DNA of 64,000 bases from Trochalopteron elliotii (taxonomy: Eukaryota; Chordata; Aves; Passeriformes; Leiothrichidae): NCBI GenBank assembly GCA_024734555.1, contig JANPWX010000081.1, positions 34,704 to 98,703 of the forward strand. The letters run 5' to 3'. The position numbers and the translations under genes are program-made. Below the pieces are notes generated by a model. It ran no database searches. It saw only the letters and a program-made list of their open reading frames with translations, and had not been told where the DNA came from. Numbering within the stretch: position 1 is the first letter of the stretch; each line of letters starts with the position of its first letter. This document shows positions 25,912 to 38,500 of the stretch, piece after piece.

Positions 25912-26570
25912 TGCTGTGATTTAATGTGCAGACAGTTAAATCCCACACAGCTGCTTGCTCACTTGTTTCCCTAGTGGAATGGGGGAAAAAAAACTCCTGG
26001 GGTGAGATAAAGGAAGTTTAATAGCACAGAAATGGAAAGAAAAACACTAATATTTCTCCTCCTTCTACTGATAAAATACTTACATTACAAAAGCAAGTGA
26101 TGCACAATGAAATTGCTCACCACCCGCTCAGTGATCCCCTTCCATTTCCCAAGCCACCACCCTCAGACACCTTTCACCCTAATCTGTACACCAGGCATGA
26201 CATGTTATGGTGTGGAATATCCCTTTGTCCAGCTGGGGTCAGGGTCCTGGCTGTGCCCCCTCCCAGCTCCTTGTTCCCTGCAGCCTCCTTGCAGGCAGGG
26301 TGGGGTGAGAAGCTGAAAAGCCCTTGACTCGGTGTAAACACTGCCCAGTTTGCTCAGTGCAAACAAGAGTTTGCACACCTGTCCAGTCTTGGAGTGATAT
26401 GGCCGAATTTTAGTTCAGGAAACAGGTCAGAAAAATAAATCTAAGAAAAGGAGATAGCAGAACCAAAACATCAGTGTGTTAACAGCATTGTTCTCATCCT
26501 AAATCCCAAATGCAGCACTGGACTGGCTACTAGGAAGAAAAGTAATTCTATCCCAGCTGAAACCAGGACA
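25912..26570 (-). mobile_element. Solo LTR of an avian endogenous retrovirus
   Basis: Reading the minus strand, the LTR begins TGTCCTGGTTTCAGCTGGGA and ends TTAAATCACAGCA. It matches, as I recall it, a very common avian LTR family. Diagnostic blocks are GGAATATCCCTTTG and GGCATGACATGTTATGG (plus-strand reading), GAGAAGCTGAAAAGCCCTTG, and GATGCACAATGAAATTGCTC. The TATA position is degraded. ATTAAA on the minus strand at 26022-26017 could serve as a polyadenylation signal. Ends are TG/CA and the flanks carry a 5-bp duplication, so this is a recombined solo LTR with no internal viral genes. About 110 bases at 26351-26460 are foreign to the family. Confidence 0.92.
26356..26460 (-). repeat. Right arm of inverted repeat, inserted inside the LTR
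   Basis: This is the reverse complement of 25559-25652. It interrupts the LTR between the family block ending CACTGCCCAG (26350) and the block starting AACCAAAACATC (26461), which are nearly adjacent in other family members as I recall them. A few LTR bases appear to be lost at the junction, and no clear target duplication flanks it. Confidence 0.88.
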
Positions 26571-26575
26571 CTTTC

Positions 26576-29500
26576 TGATTTGTCAAACTCATGACATTTA
26601 TTTAAATGCATATATTTGGACATATCAACCTGATGGCAGATTCCTGTTTTCAAACTAACATGAAAATATCGCTTAATCAGTTCTCAAAGTGATCTTACTA
26701 AATAAGATGGTTACACTCTACAATTTTCTTTTGGCACTGTCTTGACCAAAAATATTTAGTTGGACTGCATTAGGACCTCTTCTGTAATTTCTTCACTGAA
26801 GATAAATTTTATTTTTGGAAAGGAGGACTTTCAGAGAAAGCACTTTGGTTAGTGGTAAGGCGTGTTTCTGGGGAGGAGAGATGAACTACTGGAAGACGAA
26901 CTACTAGACAATTTTCCCCATTTTTATGTGTCTTTCTTTTACTTGGAAAGTGTAGGACACTTTAGAATATGGAAGAAAACTAGCAATTTTTTCTTTTTGA
27001 GCTTCTTCTTTCTATTATATCTTCCCCATGATGTCATTATTGTTGCACACTTTCTATCAAGGATTCGCCTGCCCTACTCTACTCTCACATATTTCTTCTA
27101 AGTGCATGAGCACTATTCCTCTACATCCTAAGGAAACAACAAGTCTGCTTCAGCAGTAACCTCCATTTTTCACCACTACTTTCTGCTTGATGAATCTGTC
27201 CTTATCCAGATCTCAAACCCCTCGAGCTCAAGCTCAGGCCAGCCCAAAGACTCTATACTCAGAGGTGTCCTTGCCCTGCACTCCCCAGAAGTGGCTGTGC
27301 TTTCATCCCACTGTGTGGCAGTTTCTCGTAACCACTCCCCTTTGATGAGTCTGGTTTTTCATAATCTGCATATGCACAGCACATGTAAAATCCCCCACTG
27401 ATGTGGATTCTGGCTTTAAAGCTTAGGAATACAATCAAAAGCTCTGAAAATTTCTCTTCTTTCCTCTTACTCATTGTCACTGGGTTCAGGAAACCATGCC
27501 TGCTGTATCCTGCCGTATCCTGGGAGATGCCAAGCCCCCTGTTCTGTGATTGCTCCCTTTTGTTGACATCTGATCTGCTACCAGGACTCTGGAGAAATGA
27601 GGGCTGAAAACACCATGTGTGTGTCAGTATCACCATAATGTGCCTTGTGGGGATAATCCAGCCAAGGCTGCATTCCTGGTACGGTGTCTCTTTCCTTTGC
27701 CACCTGTAGTCTGCTAATTTGCTACAAGGCAGGGTTCCCTGTCACCACATCTGTGGCGGGAGCCTCTGGGTCTGTAGAGAGGATTGAAATGAAGGCACCA
27801 TGTGGTGATACTGCATGCTGCTGTGCCTCAGCCATAGCATGTAACAAATTGACCTAATTGGAAAGTTGTAAACTTTTTTTCCAGCAGAACCCCCTCTCCT
27901 AATTTTCCATGCAAGGGAAAGGGTTTCCATTCCCTAACCAGTAGTAGGGAAGCTACTCCTTTGACTTTTCCATTTCAAATATGTAGCTTCTGGGGCGAAA
28001 AGCTGGCTGTGAATCAGTACTTGATGGGAGGATCACAAAGAGAGCCTTCTGATTCTGTCCTCTGCCCACTGAAGCCTGACACAGCAGGAGAGACTGGCTG
28101 GGTGCTGTGTGCTGAGATTGGAGCCACATCTCTGTGATTCTCCAGGCTTCTTTCCACCTTTTTTTTAAAATCATTATTTAAAAAAAATAATTTAACTTTA
28201 TTATGTATTGATGTTTGAGTATTAATGTTACCTATGGTACAACACGTTCATAGCAAATTGAGGAAAACTGTTGGCAAGGGTGGGGTGGCACAATGATTTG
28301 GTGACTAATATATGTTTTTTTAACCTTTTTTTAAAGAAAGGCTTTAATGAAATGTGTGTGAGAGTGTGTACATGTGAGAAAGAGATGAAACACAGCACAG
28401 TTTAAATGCTGTCACGTTTTACATCTAGGACACCATTTTTTCTCCTACAAAAGCTGATAAAATACAAGTTCCATTTAGGCATAGGATTTATAGTTACTTT
28501 AACATATGCCCTGAAAAAATGTGTATCTACAGGGGATAGTAGTTCATGGAGAAAACAAGTTGGTGCTGAGAAGTTCAATTACTCTTCTGAAATATCAATA
28601 ATGTAGCTGGAAGAAAGAAAAAACAACAGGCCACTTCCTATATTGGATGTATTCTCAAAACGTCTATAAAGGCTCACTGCCAGCAGCAAGAAAGTAATAA
28701 CTATAAATGTTGCTCAGTAGGAAGACTTAGTGATAGAGCCCCTCTGCTTGAAATTTTACCGAAGCCCTGCCAACACACTGTAACTTTCATGGTTTTGCAT
28801 TTTTATTTTTATTATAGTTTCTATTATTCTTGGCAGGTGCATGTGTTGGCAGGTGAACTCAGGGTCTCCTTCCTGGCAAGGCTCTCTATTTTTTCAAGTC
28901 ATTCAGCAGTTTCTTGACTCTGAGATCTGCTGAAATACATTTTAAACACACTGTTCTAGATGGTCACTGTGGCACCTCCTAAAGTCCCACTCTGGTCTCC
29001 TACAGAAAGCTTAAGCAGCAGAGTGAGCAATGTAATCTTATTCCTTAAAGAGTTACCAAAATCTTCATGCAATTCCTTTTATTTGAGAGCTATGGTTGAA
29101 TTTAATAATAGCAATAACAACAGCAACAGTGATGATGATGATGATGATGATGAAACAACCCCAACATGTTTTAGGTTGTTTGAGGTAAAGTGTTATGTGT
29201 TTTTTTTCCTCTTCTTGAGGTACTGGCACCTGTGCCTGGTCTCAGCAGCACAAGATCTTATGTACATGAAGAAAATAGAGAACATTGTGTGATAGCACAG
29301 TCACACATGGGAGCTGACAGAGCTTTGCCATTGCACAGGACAGCCCTTTTATCAAAAGAGCTCCTGAGAAATCTTCTGAGTTTACTTCTCATGGAGAGAG
29401 ATTGCTGACCTGAGGTGCTGAAACAAATAGACTGAAATCAGATTCAGGTGAATGAATCGATGTTTTTCTTTCCTAAGGAGTTTGAAATGAACAATAGAGT

Positions 29501-32233
29501 CTTCCCCCTTCTTTTTCTTTAATTTTTATAACCATTCTCAGCTGAAGGTTTTAAAATGTTTTTACAGTTATCTTACATATTTCAAAGTAACATTTATTAG
29601 CCTAATACCTCTAATTATGCATGATGGATGAGTCACATGTAGAGTGTGTTCTCACATTTCTTCATTTGAATTCATATACATACTTACCTAATTTGGCAGC
29701 AGTGGCATGGCTACATGTTAAATGAAATGATCCTGCTAAGATTAACTCTCAGAGACAGCCCACAGTGCAACAACGACTTTAAGATTCGTGCCCTTCTAGG
29801 TTTTCCCAATTTTTTCATTGCAGGGATCATTACTTAACTCAAGCTCAGAAGACAAATGTGTGAAGGTGGATTGGTGTAAATCTGTCCTTTGGTTCAGACA
29901 GTGAAATTTGGTGCTCCTACTGAATAAATCTATTCAGTAAGTGTAGTTCAGTTACTTTGGGGATGAACACTTTCGAGGAAAGAGCTTTAGAGTGGGCTTA
30001 CATTAGTACTTAATTTTAGAGAAGCAGAATGTTTCTGAAGCAAATGTCCCAATTTCTGCCTTGCTGTGCTGCATTTTGCACCTGGGAGAATTCCAGGACA
30101 TGGATTCCTGATTTCCACTGGCATTGGGATGGTCTCAGGTGTGCTCATACAACTATGATGCTTGTCCAGATGAACCCTTCTACAAGCACCTGTGTAGTGT
30201 GGTTATCAGGCCCCAGGTAACACCAGTTTGCTACCCTCACACTTCAAGGTGAAGCACACAGAGCTCCACTGGTGTGCAGCCACTGTGACCCTTCATTTGG
30301 GTGGTGGGACACATGACAAATCTACTGGAGCACTGGGCCTGGCATTTAATTACAGTCAGTAAATCATGGTGATACCTGTTACTATACTTTATAGTTGTTG
30401 TCAAACATCTACAAAGTGGAGATGGTCCCTGCCCACAGAATTTGGTTTTTTGTGTGGCATCTCTGTGTGATGGTGGATATGTCAATACACCTAAATAATC
30501 CCTGAGGGGAAAAAAAAAAAAGTCTAATTTTCAGTCTGGAAAGTAATGTATTGAAAATCATTCATTCAAAGGCAGGTTTAGCTCCTGTGGCAGCTGTGGC
30601 TGGGAAGGTGCTGGAGGTCCTGCATTTTGGTCTTCTGCACCTTAAGGATGTGTTTCTTGCTCCCCAGATGGTTTAAGTGGAATGCTTTCTGGAAAAGGAG
30701 AAGGTGCAGCTGCTTCAGCTGTATTTTTTTATGCTGAATCTTTATTGCATTTTTGTGTCAAAACACACACAAACAAAGCCCTCTTTGACTGTATTACAGC
30801 AGGAACTAGAAGATCTATTAAAGTTCTAATCATTCCCCAAAATAGGAAGGGAACAACAGCAGTTTCCAGCAATGTCTGATATGTTATCTTTAAAGACTAA
30901 GGAACTTGATGGAGTTCCTTACATTTTCTATGAATAAGAGGAATATATATTCAGTAATCAGTAACCTTATTATTTTTTTAATCTCTGGGAATACCTGGTT
31001 TCCTGGTTAGGCATTTGAAACATCTTACCTGATGTGTTTACTAAAAAATGTAAGCAGTCAGGCTTTGGCAAAAAGAAAATTCAAAATCAGAAAATACACT
31101 TGAGACATATGTTTATGAAAGAAAAATTACACTTTCAACAATGGTCTGGTTGGGTTATGTAGAGGGTTGCTTTAAGCAGTCACACAGGTTATCAGCTGAA
31201 ATAACTTGCTTTATACACGTTTTTCTTTCATTAAAAGGTCAAATAAAATTGTGCTGGAAGCCTAGTGGTACTTTAAATGGCTAGTTCAAAATGGCCTTTT
31301 GGGGATGATATTAGGGAGAGTATCAAATGAAAGTTCTGTTTTATTTTTCCCGTACTCTAAAAGAAGCCATGACCAAAACCCAGATGCTGTTTTTTTAATG
31401 GTGCTGTCATTCTGAGCTCTTCCTGTTTTTTGCAGTTTTTCTAGAAGGCAGATGCAGCTCCTCAGTAAAAATGCAGAGATGTGAGGCTGTGTCCCTTTGA
31501 GTGATGCCTCACTATTACAAACAACCCTATCATATAACAGCTTTCAGAAATGGTTCAAGCTCTTTTTTATGAAAAAACGGAAAGTTGTCATTTTCTATCC
31601 CACTGGAGGGCTTTGATCTGTGCTTTGACACTTGTATATTTTCCTGGGTATTCAGCTTAAATTAATTCCTTATTAATTTTATAATCATTTATTAATCACC
31701 ATGAGCACCATCCTGGAGGCTGTATTCCCTTGGAATATATGCCCAAGAGGTATTTGGATAGAGGCATACTCTCACTCAGCCTTCATTTTGCCTGACTAGA
31801 CAAGACAGATTCTTGTAGTTCCTTAGTTGAGTAACCTCCTTCTTGCTCACATAAGATGAAGAGCTTCACCAGAGCTATTTTCTCACCTGCCAGTGGCTGA
31901 AGGTGGATGGACTGCTTTAGATGAGGTATTCTCTATACTCTCTACAATGTCATTAGAGTCTAGAGAATTTACCAATACTGATACATCATAGAACTGTCTT
32001 CAACTTTGTCCTGAAAGATAAACTGCTTTAGTGTCTTGCAGGCTGTTGGTCAGGAGATTAACAAACTTGGGTTCTTCTTTTCAGATATTTTGAATTAATG
32101 AGAACTGACTAAAATAACTCCAGCTGCTAAGTTAAAGCATATTTCAAGCTATTGTTCTATTAATGCATGAGGCATATTAAAATGTGCTGGATTTGAAATC
32201 TCCTGAATGTTTTCTTTTCACTCGTGTTTTCAG
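26576..32233. other. Non-coding stretch, no gene recognised
   Basis: Unique-looking DNA. The longest open frame is 125 codons (minus, 27259-27636), with no recognisable domain. Small features are a (GAT)n tract at 29131-29153, an imperfect TTGGCAGGTG duplication near 28830-28856, and T/A-rich runs near 28160-28190. No mobile element was recognised. Confidence 0.65.
29131..29153. repeat. (GAT)7 microsatellite
   Basis: Seven GAT triplets following an imperfect AAC/AGC/AAT-rich stretch. The poly-Asp run in the overlapping open frame arises from this repeat. Confidence 0.95.
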
Positions 32234-32271
32234 CCTGCTCCAGTGGGTGGCACAAGAAGCACAAAAACCAG
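32234..32271 (+). other. Candidate 38-nt exon with strong splice sites
   Basis: The acceptor is a long pyrimidine tract ending CTCGTGTTTTCAG at 32233, and the donor CAG|GTGAGT is a perfect consensus match at 32269-32277. All three frames are open across the 38 bases. One reads LLQWVAQEAQKP, which I cannot assign to a known protein. If spliced to the candidate exons at 38994 and 39804, that frame stays open until a TGA at 39888-39890. The segment may belong to an unidentified gene or a long non-coding RNA, or may be a decoy pair. Splicing has not been shown. Confidence 0.4.
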
Positions 32272-34860
32272 GTGAGTTTCCACCCCAGCATGTCGCATAG
32301 GATTTTTATTTAACTATTGTAGTTAGTTAAAAATAATGAAGGAGATGCAGGAGGGTAAGGAAGTAAACATTCCTCTGAGTGTTTGGTATAGGACACTGTG
32401 AATGTTTAATTCTTCAATATTGTTTTGTATTTGTCAATGTCTACAAACACAGGCTCGAGAGGGTCAGTCTGAGAGCCTCCCTTCCTAAGAGCACTGTGGC
32501 TGAGAGATGATGTGCTGGGCATTGTGTGGGAGCTGCAGATCTAACCTGGGTTGTACCCACTGGGTGCCTTCATGTTCCAAGTGCTGTGGCTGTGGGGTCT
32601 GCATTGCAGCATGTTCAGAGCTGTGCATGTATGAGCAGTATTTGGCTCTTTCATTGACATTGAAATGATCTTTATTATACTCAGTTCCAATTTCACAGCT
32701 GGGATTGAAAAAAGAAAATGGCAGACCTGAAATAAATACTGCAGATAAGATAGTGCCCTGGAGAACATCCTACTGTGATGTTTTGTGGGAGGGTGACTGG
32801 GGTGTTACAGGAAAGCCTGTAATGGTCATTCAGGTGCTCCATCTGTGACACATCCATGTGATTGCTGTCTCAATGAAAAATTCAAAGGAACAACTTATAT
32901 TTGCTTTGCAGAAGTACAGGCAAAACCAAACTTCCCTGTGACAAAAGGATGGATTTTGCAGAGCAAAATCACTGGGGATTTGAAGACATTGTCCATGGCT
33001 GGGATCATCTGTTGGCATTTCAGGTCAGTGGTAAGAGAGGTTGGAAATACCATGACAGATTTCAGAAGGCCTTTAGGAATCAGCTGTGTCTGAGAGGGCT
33101 GCGGGTGGTAAAACTCCCCATAGAACTCTTGCCAACCAATGGACTCTGATCCTCTTCTAATGCAGGAAGGCTGTGGGTGCAGAGGAAATGCTAAACAGAA
33201 GTTTTCTCTATGGGCCATATGCCTGATGAGATGTCCAGCAATCTGCTGGGCCATTGAAAGCTTACTTTGTCTACTGTTAGAGGCCACCCTGGATGCATGA
33301 ACGAGTCAGAGGAGGAAGAAGTGAGAGCAAAACATGAGAGTTATTGGTTAGAAGGTCTACTAAGAAATTTTCCAGTGTGACATTTTTCTATATGACCAAA
33401 GATAGCACTTATTTGGGGAACATCTGTTCCATCAGAAATTGTCATTTTGTTCATGGCAGCTTCTAACAGAAGCCTATTGGATTTTGGAAAGTGGTGCTTG
33501 GAAATGCCCAAGCCCCTGGGCCACTGGTGCTTAGTGCCCTAGTGAAGCTGAGGACTGGGGACTCTTATGGGCCCTGGGGATTCTCTGGTCTTCTGTGTTT
33601 TACTGAGGAGGCTTCTGGGAGCCTGAAGATGCATAATTTCTGAGATCTGAAATGCTGGTTTGAGGGGGGTATGTGTGTGTGTGCATGTATGTAAGACCCA
33701 GATGGGCCGGCCAGAAGCCTGAATGATTCACACCTGAAGTGCCCTGGCTCTAGACTGAGGTGGGCAGGTCTTGCAGGCTCTAGAGAACTTCACATTAAGG
33801 TGCAGCAGTGTGCAGCTCTGGTGGTGCTTGCTCTTCACACTATGCAAGGCTCCAACACTGACTGATACAGGTTTCTCATGGGTTTGGGAGACTGATGAAT
33901 TCCTGAAATTGGGAAGGAAACAAAAGAAGAAAACAATGAAGAGGGAAAAAACAATGGTGAAGAAATGGAAGTCAAAATCTTCTAGAAATAAAGAGAAGAT
34001 TTAAGACTAGAGAAGATTAAACTACCGGCCTTTTCTGTGTCAAAGTCTTAACTTTGACAAGTTAAGACAAGTGAAATAGTGAGGAGGTAGTTTTATTTCT
34101 GGCTGTCACTTATTTTGAAGAACAGGGCAGTTAATACTGTCCAACTAAATGATGGAGAGGAATTATTCATCTGCATTATGGGAATATAAATAAAACCTTA
34201 GCATGAAAAGATTAATACAGAAAAATAAGAACAGAGGAAAAATGGAGAAATTTAGACTTTGAATCTGAAATCTTATGCTGGTCACAAGCATGCAATTCTT
34301 GTAGACTGAAGCACTGATAAGAAATCAGAATCTGACTGGGAGCTGAGCCAAGGAAAGGCCAGTGAAAGACTCAGAGTTCCATCCTGCAATGCAATGACAA
34401 TTTGCCAGCAGAGCAAGCCAGCTCTCCTGCAGCAGTTTTGTGAGCTGTTCTCTGATGATGCCCAGGCTGGTACAGCATCCACAAGCAGCTCTAAGCCCCA
34501 GAAGAAGCAGAGGGCAGGTGCAGTTCAAGGTGGGTATCCATTAGAAATAGCAGCGGTGTGTCATCATCGCAGGTCCTTGTTACTCTGGCAAGAGATGTGT
34601 AATTATGGGGACCTCCCTGCTCTCTGCAGGGCAGTGCAACAGCCAGGATACACCCACGCTCTGTTCCCTGGGTCCTGGGGACATTTTCTGGTCAGGGGAA
34701 GATTTTAGCTGAAGGAAGGTGATGTGGTTTTACTCACTTCTCTGTGTTTCTCTGGCTGTGTCCAAATCTCTCCTACTTGCTCCCAGCTCCACTCTTTCTC
34801 TTGGCCTCCATTCTCCAGGCAGAGGCTGAATTTTTGCTGAGAGTGGGAAAAGCCCCCTGT
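32272..34860. other. Non-coding stretch, no gene recognised
   Basis: Open frames reach 130 codons (minus, 32895-33287) but encode nothing recognisable. A short TG-rich run is at 33668-33682. No mobile element was recognised. Confidence 0.65.
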
Positions 34861-34921
34861 TTTTCTTTTCTTTTTTTTTTTTTTTTTTTTTTTTTTGTTT
34901 TGTTTTGTTTTGTTTTGTTTT
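34861..34921. repeat. Poly-T with adjoining (GTTTT)n
   Basis: A 26-T run at 34871-34896 is followed by five GTTTT units. On the minus strand this is an (AAAAC)n A-rich tail. It could be the tail of the retrocopy-like segment to the right. Confidence 0.95.
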
Positions 34922-35508
34922 GTGTTTCAATTTATCTTTCCCAAGGTAGTCAGCATGCTAAGCTTCAAATTCTTGCATGCTCTTTTCCCCTGCTGGGAGC
35001 AGGGTGCCAGGAGAGGAGAGGGGTGTTGTTGATGGTGGGGAAACACAGCTGGTGTAAAGGGAGAGGTGCCTCTTCTGTCCCCTGCATCCCCATGGACTCT
35101 TGGCAGCAGCTGCTTCTCCCTGGATGGTTTGGACTCAGCTTCCTCTGCTTGTCTCTTCCTGGGGGAAGAACTGCCCCAGGAGTTGGTGGAAAGCAAGGGA
35201 TTTGAGCCCTGCTTCATCTGGGGGTCTGGATGTGTCCAGGAGACACTAAGAAGCTGGCAGGAGAGACCAAAACACTGGTAGAAGAGCCCAGATGAAGGAG
35301 GTGGCCAGGGATGATTCACCATTTGGTCCTTCCCACAACACCATTTTACTTCCGAGTCACCTTTCCCCAGGAAAAAGCCCCAAAGCAGAAAACTACGGCC
35401 TCTCTGGAAGACCCCAGAAGCAGGAGGCTGAGTGTTCAGGGCATGCAAGTCTGCAGGAAGATGAGCATGTTTTCCCTGTTTTCCTTTCGTTCAGTCCCTG
35501 GGATGACA

Positions 35509-35559
35509 CGACCTTGTGCGGTGCCGTGCGCGGAGCCGCGCGCTCGGTGCCGCCGCCGT
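35509..35559. promoter_or_regulatory. CpG-dense patch
   Basis: About a dozen CpG dinucleotides occur in 51 bases, including GGAGCCGCGCGCTCGG and GCCGCCGCCG, in an otherwise CpG-poor region. This may be an unmethylated promoter fragment or a copied 5' UTR. Confidence 0.55.
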
Positions 35560-35562
35560 GTT

Positions 35563-38500
35563 AGTGCTGCTTTGATGGCTGTGCTTCACAGAGGCAGAAG
35601 GCAAGCAGAGGTGAAGTTGCTTTAGGCTGCACTTTTCCTCTCTCAACTTTGGATTCTGACTCTGAGCCACTCAGTTGCTTTTATTCCCACTGCAGCAGGG
35701 GAGATTTGCAGAGATAAAAGTCCTCTGGATGGCCCAGAGAAGAGAAGGGGTGTCTCTTGGTGGTTTGTAAAAGCTGGCTGAGCAAAGCAGGTCACATACC
35801 TCTGCAGTATCCTCAAGGAATGAGGTGTGCTCTTTCCCTTGCTGTTCAGTAAATGACCCAGTTTTTGGTGGGTTTTAATATCACATTGAAACTTTTTTTT
35901 ACACAAGCAGATGGAAGGAATCAGCATCTGGGTGGCGATGGTCCACAAGAAAAGGCAGGATGACCCAAAGCAAGACTGACATTTGTTTGCATTTTTAAAT
36001 AGATGTAGAGGTTAATTCTCCCACTAAATTTTTTGCTTTGTCACTCAGTATGTGCTGCTGCTGTGCTGAGGATCAGAAGGAAACCATGACACTGCAGCTT
36101 CTCCTTATTTTTCGTGAACATTAACCACTTTGAGATCTTTTATACATATTTTTGTGGATGGAAGTTTTCTATTAAACTAGACCAGAAACATACTAAAATA
36201 AAATTTGCAACAATCCTGCAGAGTGAACAAGAGAATAAGGTTCAACATATCCTGCTTGGTAGATACTATATTCATGATAACCAGACAGGGACCTCAGAAG
36301 GTTACCCAGTCAGCATTTTAAGTTTAGGGTACCTCATTAAAAGACATGGGTTCAGTAAAATGTACATTATCTGTGGTTCTTTTTCCCAAAGCTTCTCTTC
36401 TGTAGCCTTCCATAACTCCTTTATTGCTTGCACTATCTGTTTCTGAGTATTACGCTGACAGAGAGCACTGGCTCAGTAGCAAACTTGCGTGTGTGAGTCA
36501 AAACAAGGCTGGTGGAAAATATATTTTAGGGCAGAATTGTCTGAAATAGACCACAGGTGAGCTGTCATTGGGCATTAGTGTAGCTGAGGAACTGTGCTGT
36601 TCTGAACAGCCAGGAGAGGCTTATCTGGGTTTCACAGGTAGGCTGTGACAAACATGACCAGCCTTGCCCAAGTGAGAGCCAGAGATTTCTGGGTCATCTG
36701 CTCAATACCATGTTCTCATAAATGAGGATGAAACTGAAATGAAATTACCTCCACATGGAACAGGAGGGACTGATACATTGTCTCATGAGTGTACCGTTGA
36801 GATGAAATCCAAAATGGGAAAAAGTTTGCAAAAATGTGTGCAAGTGGGAATAAATAGAAATATATAAATGCAAAACAGTGAGCTACAGTACGTCCTCTAG
36901 CAGTCTTTGCTGGATGTGACATACTTTGTTACAGGTTGTGCCATAATTAATCTCAAAGGTGAACAGAAGAACTGGAGTGGGTCTTCAGGTGCATAACAGA
37001 AACTAAAAATGTTTGTATTTATTGACAGATTGCTTAAAATCACTGTTACTTTGATGCACTGCTACATGTATTTCGTTAGCAGCAAACAAATGGTAAGTAA
37101 TGGTTCTCAGGTATTATATAGGAGAAATACACAATGTCCTTCTATGGAAACAGTCCTCTGGGTAAAATTGTTTAAAGACAGATTGAACATTCTTCCTTCT
37201 TCCCCTTCAAATGGTTTCCTCTGAAGTCTGAATTCATTCTTCCCCACAGTCTTGCAGAAAAGAGTCTGGTGCATGGGATGACCCTGCACCGAGTGAGCAG
37301 AGCAGTGGCTTGAGTTTGAGTTAAATTAGTTCAAAATGGACCTAGTCCCAAAATTCTTCATTCCTGGATAAATCCCCATCCCCACTCTCAGAGTTTCTTG
37401 CTTCTCAGCAGCTCATTTCTCCTGTCTCTGACAAGCAAAGCATTAAATATAAATCTTTGCTATGACATCCATTTTTAAAGTAAGAAGAATAGCACTGAAG
37501 GGAATAGAAAGCAAAACTGAACAGCATTTCTTGTTGTCTTTTGATTAAGCTTCCCCAGCTGTGAATAAGCAAATGTCATCAGCATCGCCTTCCCTTCATG
37601 TGTGCCTGAAAGGTGAGATGCAGCAGGTTTGTTTGCAAGCGCTGGTTACAGCCCTGCTTGAGCCTCTCCTGCTGAGCCGCCCTGGCCACCTGTACCTGAG
37701 CTCCCAGAGCCCCCTTGCACCTCCTGCTCTCACTTGGCCATGTCTGGCATGTCCCTGGGTGCAGGGCTGGCTACAGTGACTGCCATCAGAGGTGAGACAG
37801 CAGGAAGGGCCACCCCAGCCTGGCAGCAGCAAATGTGTGGTGGCTCCTTCCCTCCATACATGGTTTCCTTCAACAGGCTGCAAGCTGAGGTGTGCCTCTT
37901 CCCAGATCGTGCGCTTTGGGAGTTGGCTTGTGCGCAGCTTAGACCCCTTTGGTGACCCGTGACAGATGAAACAAGGAGCCATTACTTCTCTCATCTGTTT
38001 CTCAACTCAGCCACTCTTTGCAGACACACAAGAGGTCCCCAGCTCTGCTGAGAAACACCTGTACAATATTTTTCAGGCACAGGCTTTCCAGGGATGGATT
38101 GTATCTCCTTGGCATTGTTTTACATAGTTCTCCTTTTCTCTGCAGCATTGATGATGTGCAGTTTCAAGCCTTGTGTCTTCTCCCCCTGGAAGAGGTTGGG
38201 AGATCTGCAATAAGAGTGCTGGCAGACAGCTGCCTGTGCTGCATCCCCCACACTCCCTCATCCCTCCTCTTATTCTTGTTTCCTTTCTTCTAAGCAGCAT
38301 TATTTGAAGTGTGGTTGGTTAATCTTTGGTGTCTCAATACCTGTCCTCATTGTTAGAGATCTGCTTCAGAAAGTCTTATCCTGGTTATGACTTCCCTTGC
38401 TTTTATCGGTCCCCTGGAGAACTGAGCTCTAGGAGGTGACAAGATGATGGGTGCTAATAGGAACTGGAATAACTAGGGCAGAAGCATCACTAACAGGAAC

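Larger units (their letters stand above)
25907..26575. repeat. 5-bp target-site duplication CTTTC around solo LTR
   Basis: CTTTC occurs at 25907-25911 and again at 26571-26575, immediately outside the TG...CA ends of the LTR. Five-base duplications are typical of ERVL-type and some other avian retrovirus insertions. Confidence 0.85.
34861..35562 (-). pseudogene. Candidate retrocopy or single-exon transcript ending in A-tail
   Basis: On the minus strand the segment starts in a CpG-dense patch (35559-35509), like a 5' UTR or first exon. It runs about 600 bases of relatively GC-rich sequence, has GATAAA (34936-34931), and ends in an A-rich tail. This is the layout of a processed cDNA copy. Open frames overlap it on both strands, including 173 codons (minus, 35448-34927), but none has a recognisable domain and the parent is unknown. 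I see no convincing flanking target duplication. Processed copies are scarce in birds, so a native GC-rich island next to an unrelated A-run is a serious alternative. Confidence 0.25.

Noticed and set aside
28960..29292. Open frame with poly-Asn/Ser and poly-Asp
   Set aside because: The acidic run is the (GAT)n microsatellite in translation; no other protein feature is visible.
32895..33287. 130-codon minus-strand open frame
   Set aside because: No recognisable family, and overlapping plus-strand frames of 82 codons cover the same bases.
34927..35448. 173-codon minus-strand open frame
   Set aside because: No recognisable domain, and the stop lies within a few bases of the A-rich tail, unlike a normal mRNA. 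Overlapping frames are open on the other strand too, consistent with GC-rich composition.
37028..37091. Possible 64-nt exon ending ATG|GTAAGT
   Set aside because: The upstream acceptor (TTTATTGACAG) has a weak pyrimidine tract; the evidence is much poorer than for the three exon candidates listed.
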